This document shows, piece after piece, positions 63,805 to 64,000 of a stretch of DNA of 64,000 nt. The notes under the pieces were generated by a model. The model was not told the origin of the DNA. It saw nothing but the letters and a program-made list of their open reading frames with translations, and did no database searches. Numbering within the stretch: position 1 is the stretch's first letter; each line of letters opens with the position of its first letter. The DNA comes from Paracoccus aminovorans. Lineage in GTDB: Bacteria > Pseudomonadota > Alphaproteobacteria > Rhodobacterales > Rhodobacteraceae. The stretch spans positions 372,001 through 436,000 of the forward strand of contig NZ_LN832562.1 of the NCBI RefSeq assembly GCF_900005615.1, written 5' to 3'. A program made the position numbers and the translations under genes.

Positions 63805-64000
63805 ATGGCCAGCGTGATGGAGCGGACGCTCCGCATCCTCGAACTGCTCAGCCGCGCGCCCGGCGGCTTGCCGGTCGGTGGCGTGGCGGCGGCGCTGGAC
63901 ATGCCGGCCAGCGCCGCGCATCGGATGCTGGGCGAATTGCAGTCGCTGGGCTATGTCCGCCAAAGTCGGGCGCAAGGCGATTACGCGCTGACGCTGCGGC
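63805..64000 (+). CDS. IclR-family regulator (3' end outside window)
   Basis: The first 65 residues are visible: MASVMERTLRILELLSRAPG, then the HTH GVAAALDMPASAAHRMLGEL and YVRQSRAQGDYALTLR, the typical N-terminal winged helix of IclR regulators. AGAAAGG lies before ATG 63805. IclR proteins often control aromatic or short-chain acid catabolism, but the target genes are beyond the window. Confidence 0.85.
   Translation, partial: MASVMERTLRILELLSRAPGGLPVGGVAAALDMPASAAHRMLGELQSLGYVRQSRAQGDYALTLR

Overview
The window is a high-GC alphaproteobacterial segment. The protein flavours, the layout of the protocatechuate operon (pcaQ divergent from pcaDCHGB) and the iron-uptake modules suggest Rhodobacteraceae, most likely Paracoccus or a close relative; this is inferred from the sequence alone. 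Much of it is accessory DNA on a larger replicon: one complete IS21-family element, a Tn7-like transposition module, a recombinase remnant, several truncated genes, and an AT-rich opening stretch unlike the rest.

Layout. 1-2.0 kb: an AT-rich pair, a patatin-like phospholipase (5' end outside the window) with a membrane hairpin inside its catalytic domain and a GAF-like tail, overlapping a small unknown gene. 2.4-5.3 kb: an IS21-family element (istA/istB) joining the 3' stump of an aldo/keto reductase gene to the 5' stump of a LysR gene. 5.3-13.6 kb: a ten-gene operon laid out like the nopaline/octopine catabolic operons: a three-part opine-type oxidase (DadA-like subunit, 2Fe-2S subunit, FAD/BFD subunit), an ABC importer in the order ATPase-binding protein-two permeases, RidA, arginase and ornithine cyclodeaminase. 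Its divergent regulator is the truncated LysR gene. 14-17.2 kb: ClC chloride/proton antiporter and BCCT osmolyte transporter. 17.6-20.7 kb: serine-recombinase remnant, then arsR-arsC-acr3-arsH. 21-26.7 kb: a TnsA/TnsB/TnsC/TniQ module followed by a strong terminator. 27.1-30.3 kb: a GlnHPQ-like ABC importer with a C45-family acyltransferase/peptidase.

32-51.8 kb is iron/siderophore territory. Two related modules (TonB receptor, DUF3649, PepSY membrane protein, DUF3325, YncE-like beta-propeller) occur in opposite orientations. The right-hand one (43.0-51.8 kb) is intact and also carries a FecI-FecR-FecA signalling set and a FecBCD-type ABC importer. The left-hand one (32-38.5 kb) is decaying: two receptor genes have lost their 5' ends where they face each other, the propeller gene is frameshifted, and DUF3325 is cut short. 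Two near-identical promoter-like blocks with the same spacing precede fecR and the receptor, which suggests a small FecI regulon.

52-64 kb: an I78-type inhibitor lipoprotein, two gene remnants, then the protocatechuate operon (pcaD-C-H-G, a BKACE/DUF849 enzyme, a two-subunit 3-oxoacid CoA-transferase, pcaB), divergent pcaQ, a two-domain 3-dehydroshikimate dehydratase, another LysR regulator and the start of an IclR gene. Together these would convert quinate/shikimate-derived dehydroshikimate to protocatechuate and then to central metabolites. No thiolase (pcaF) is present; BKACE plus a CoA-transferase may replace it.
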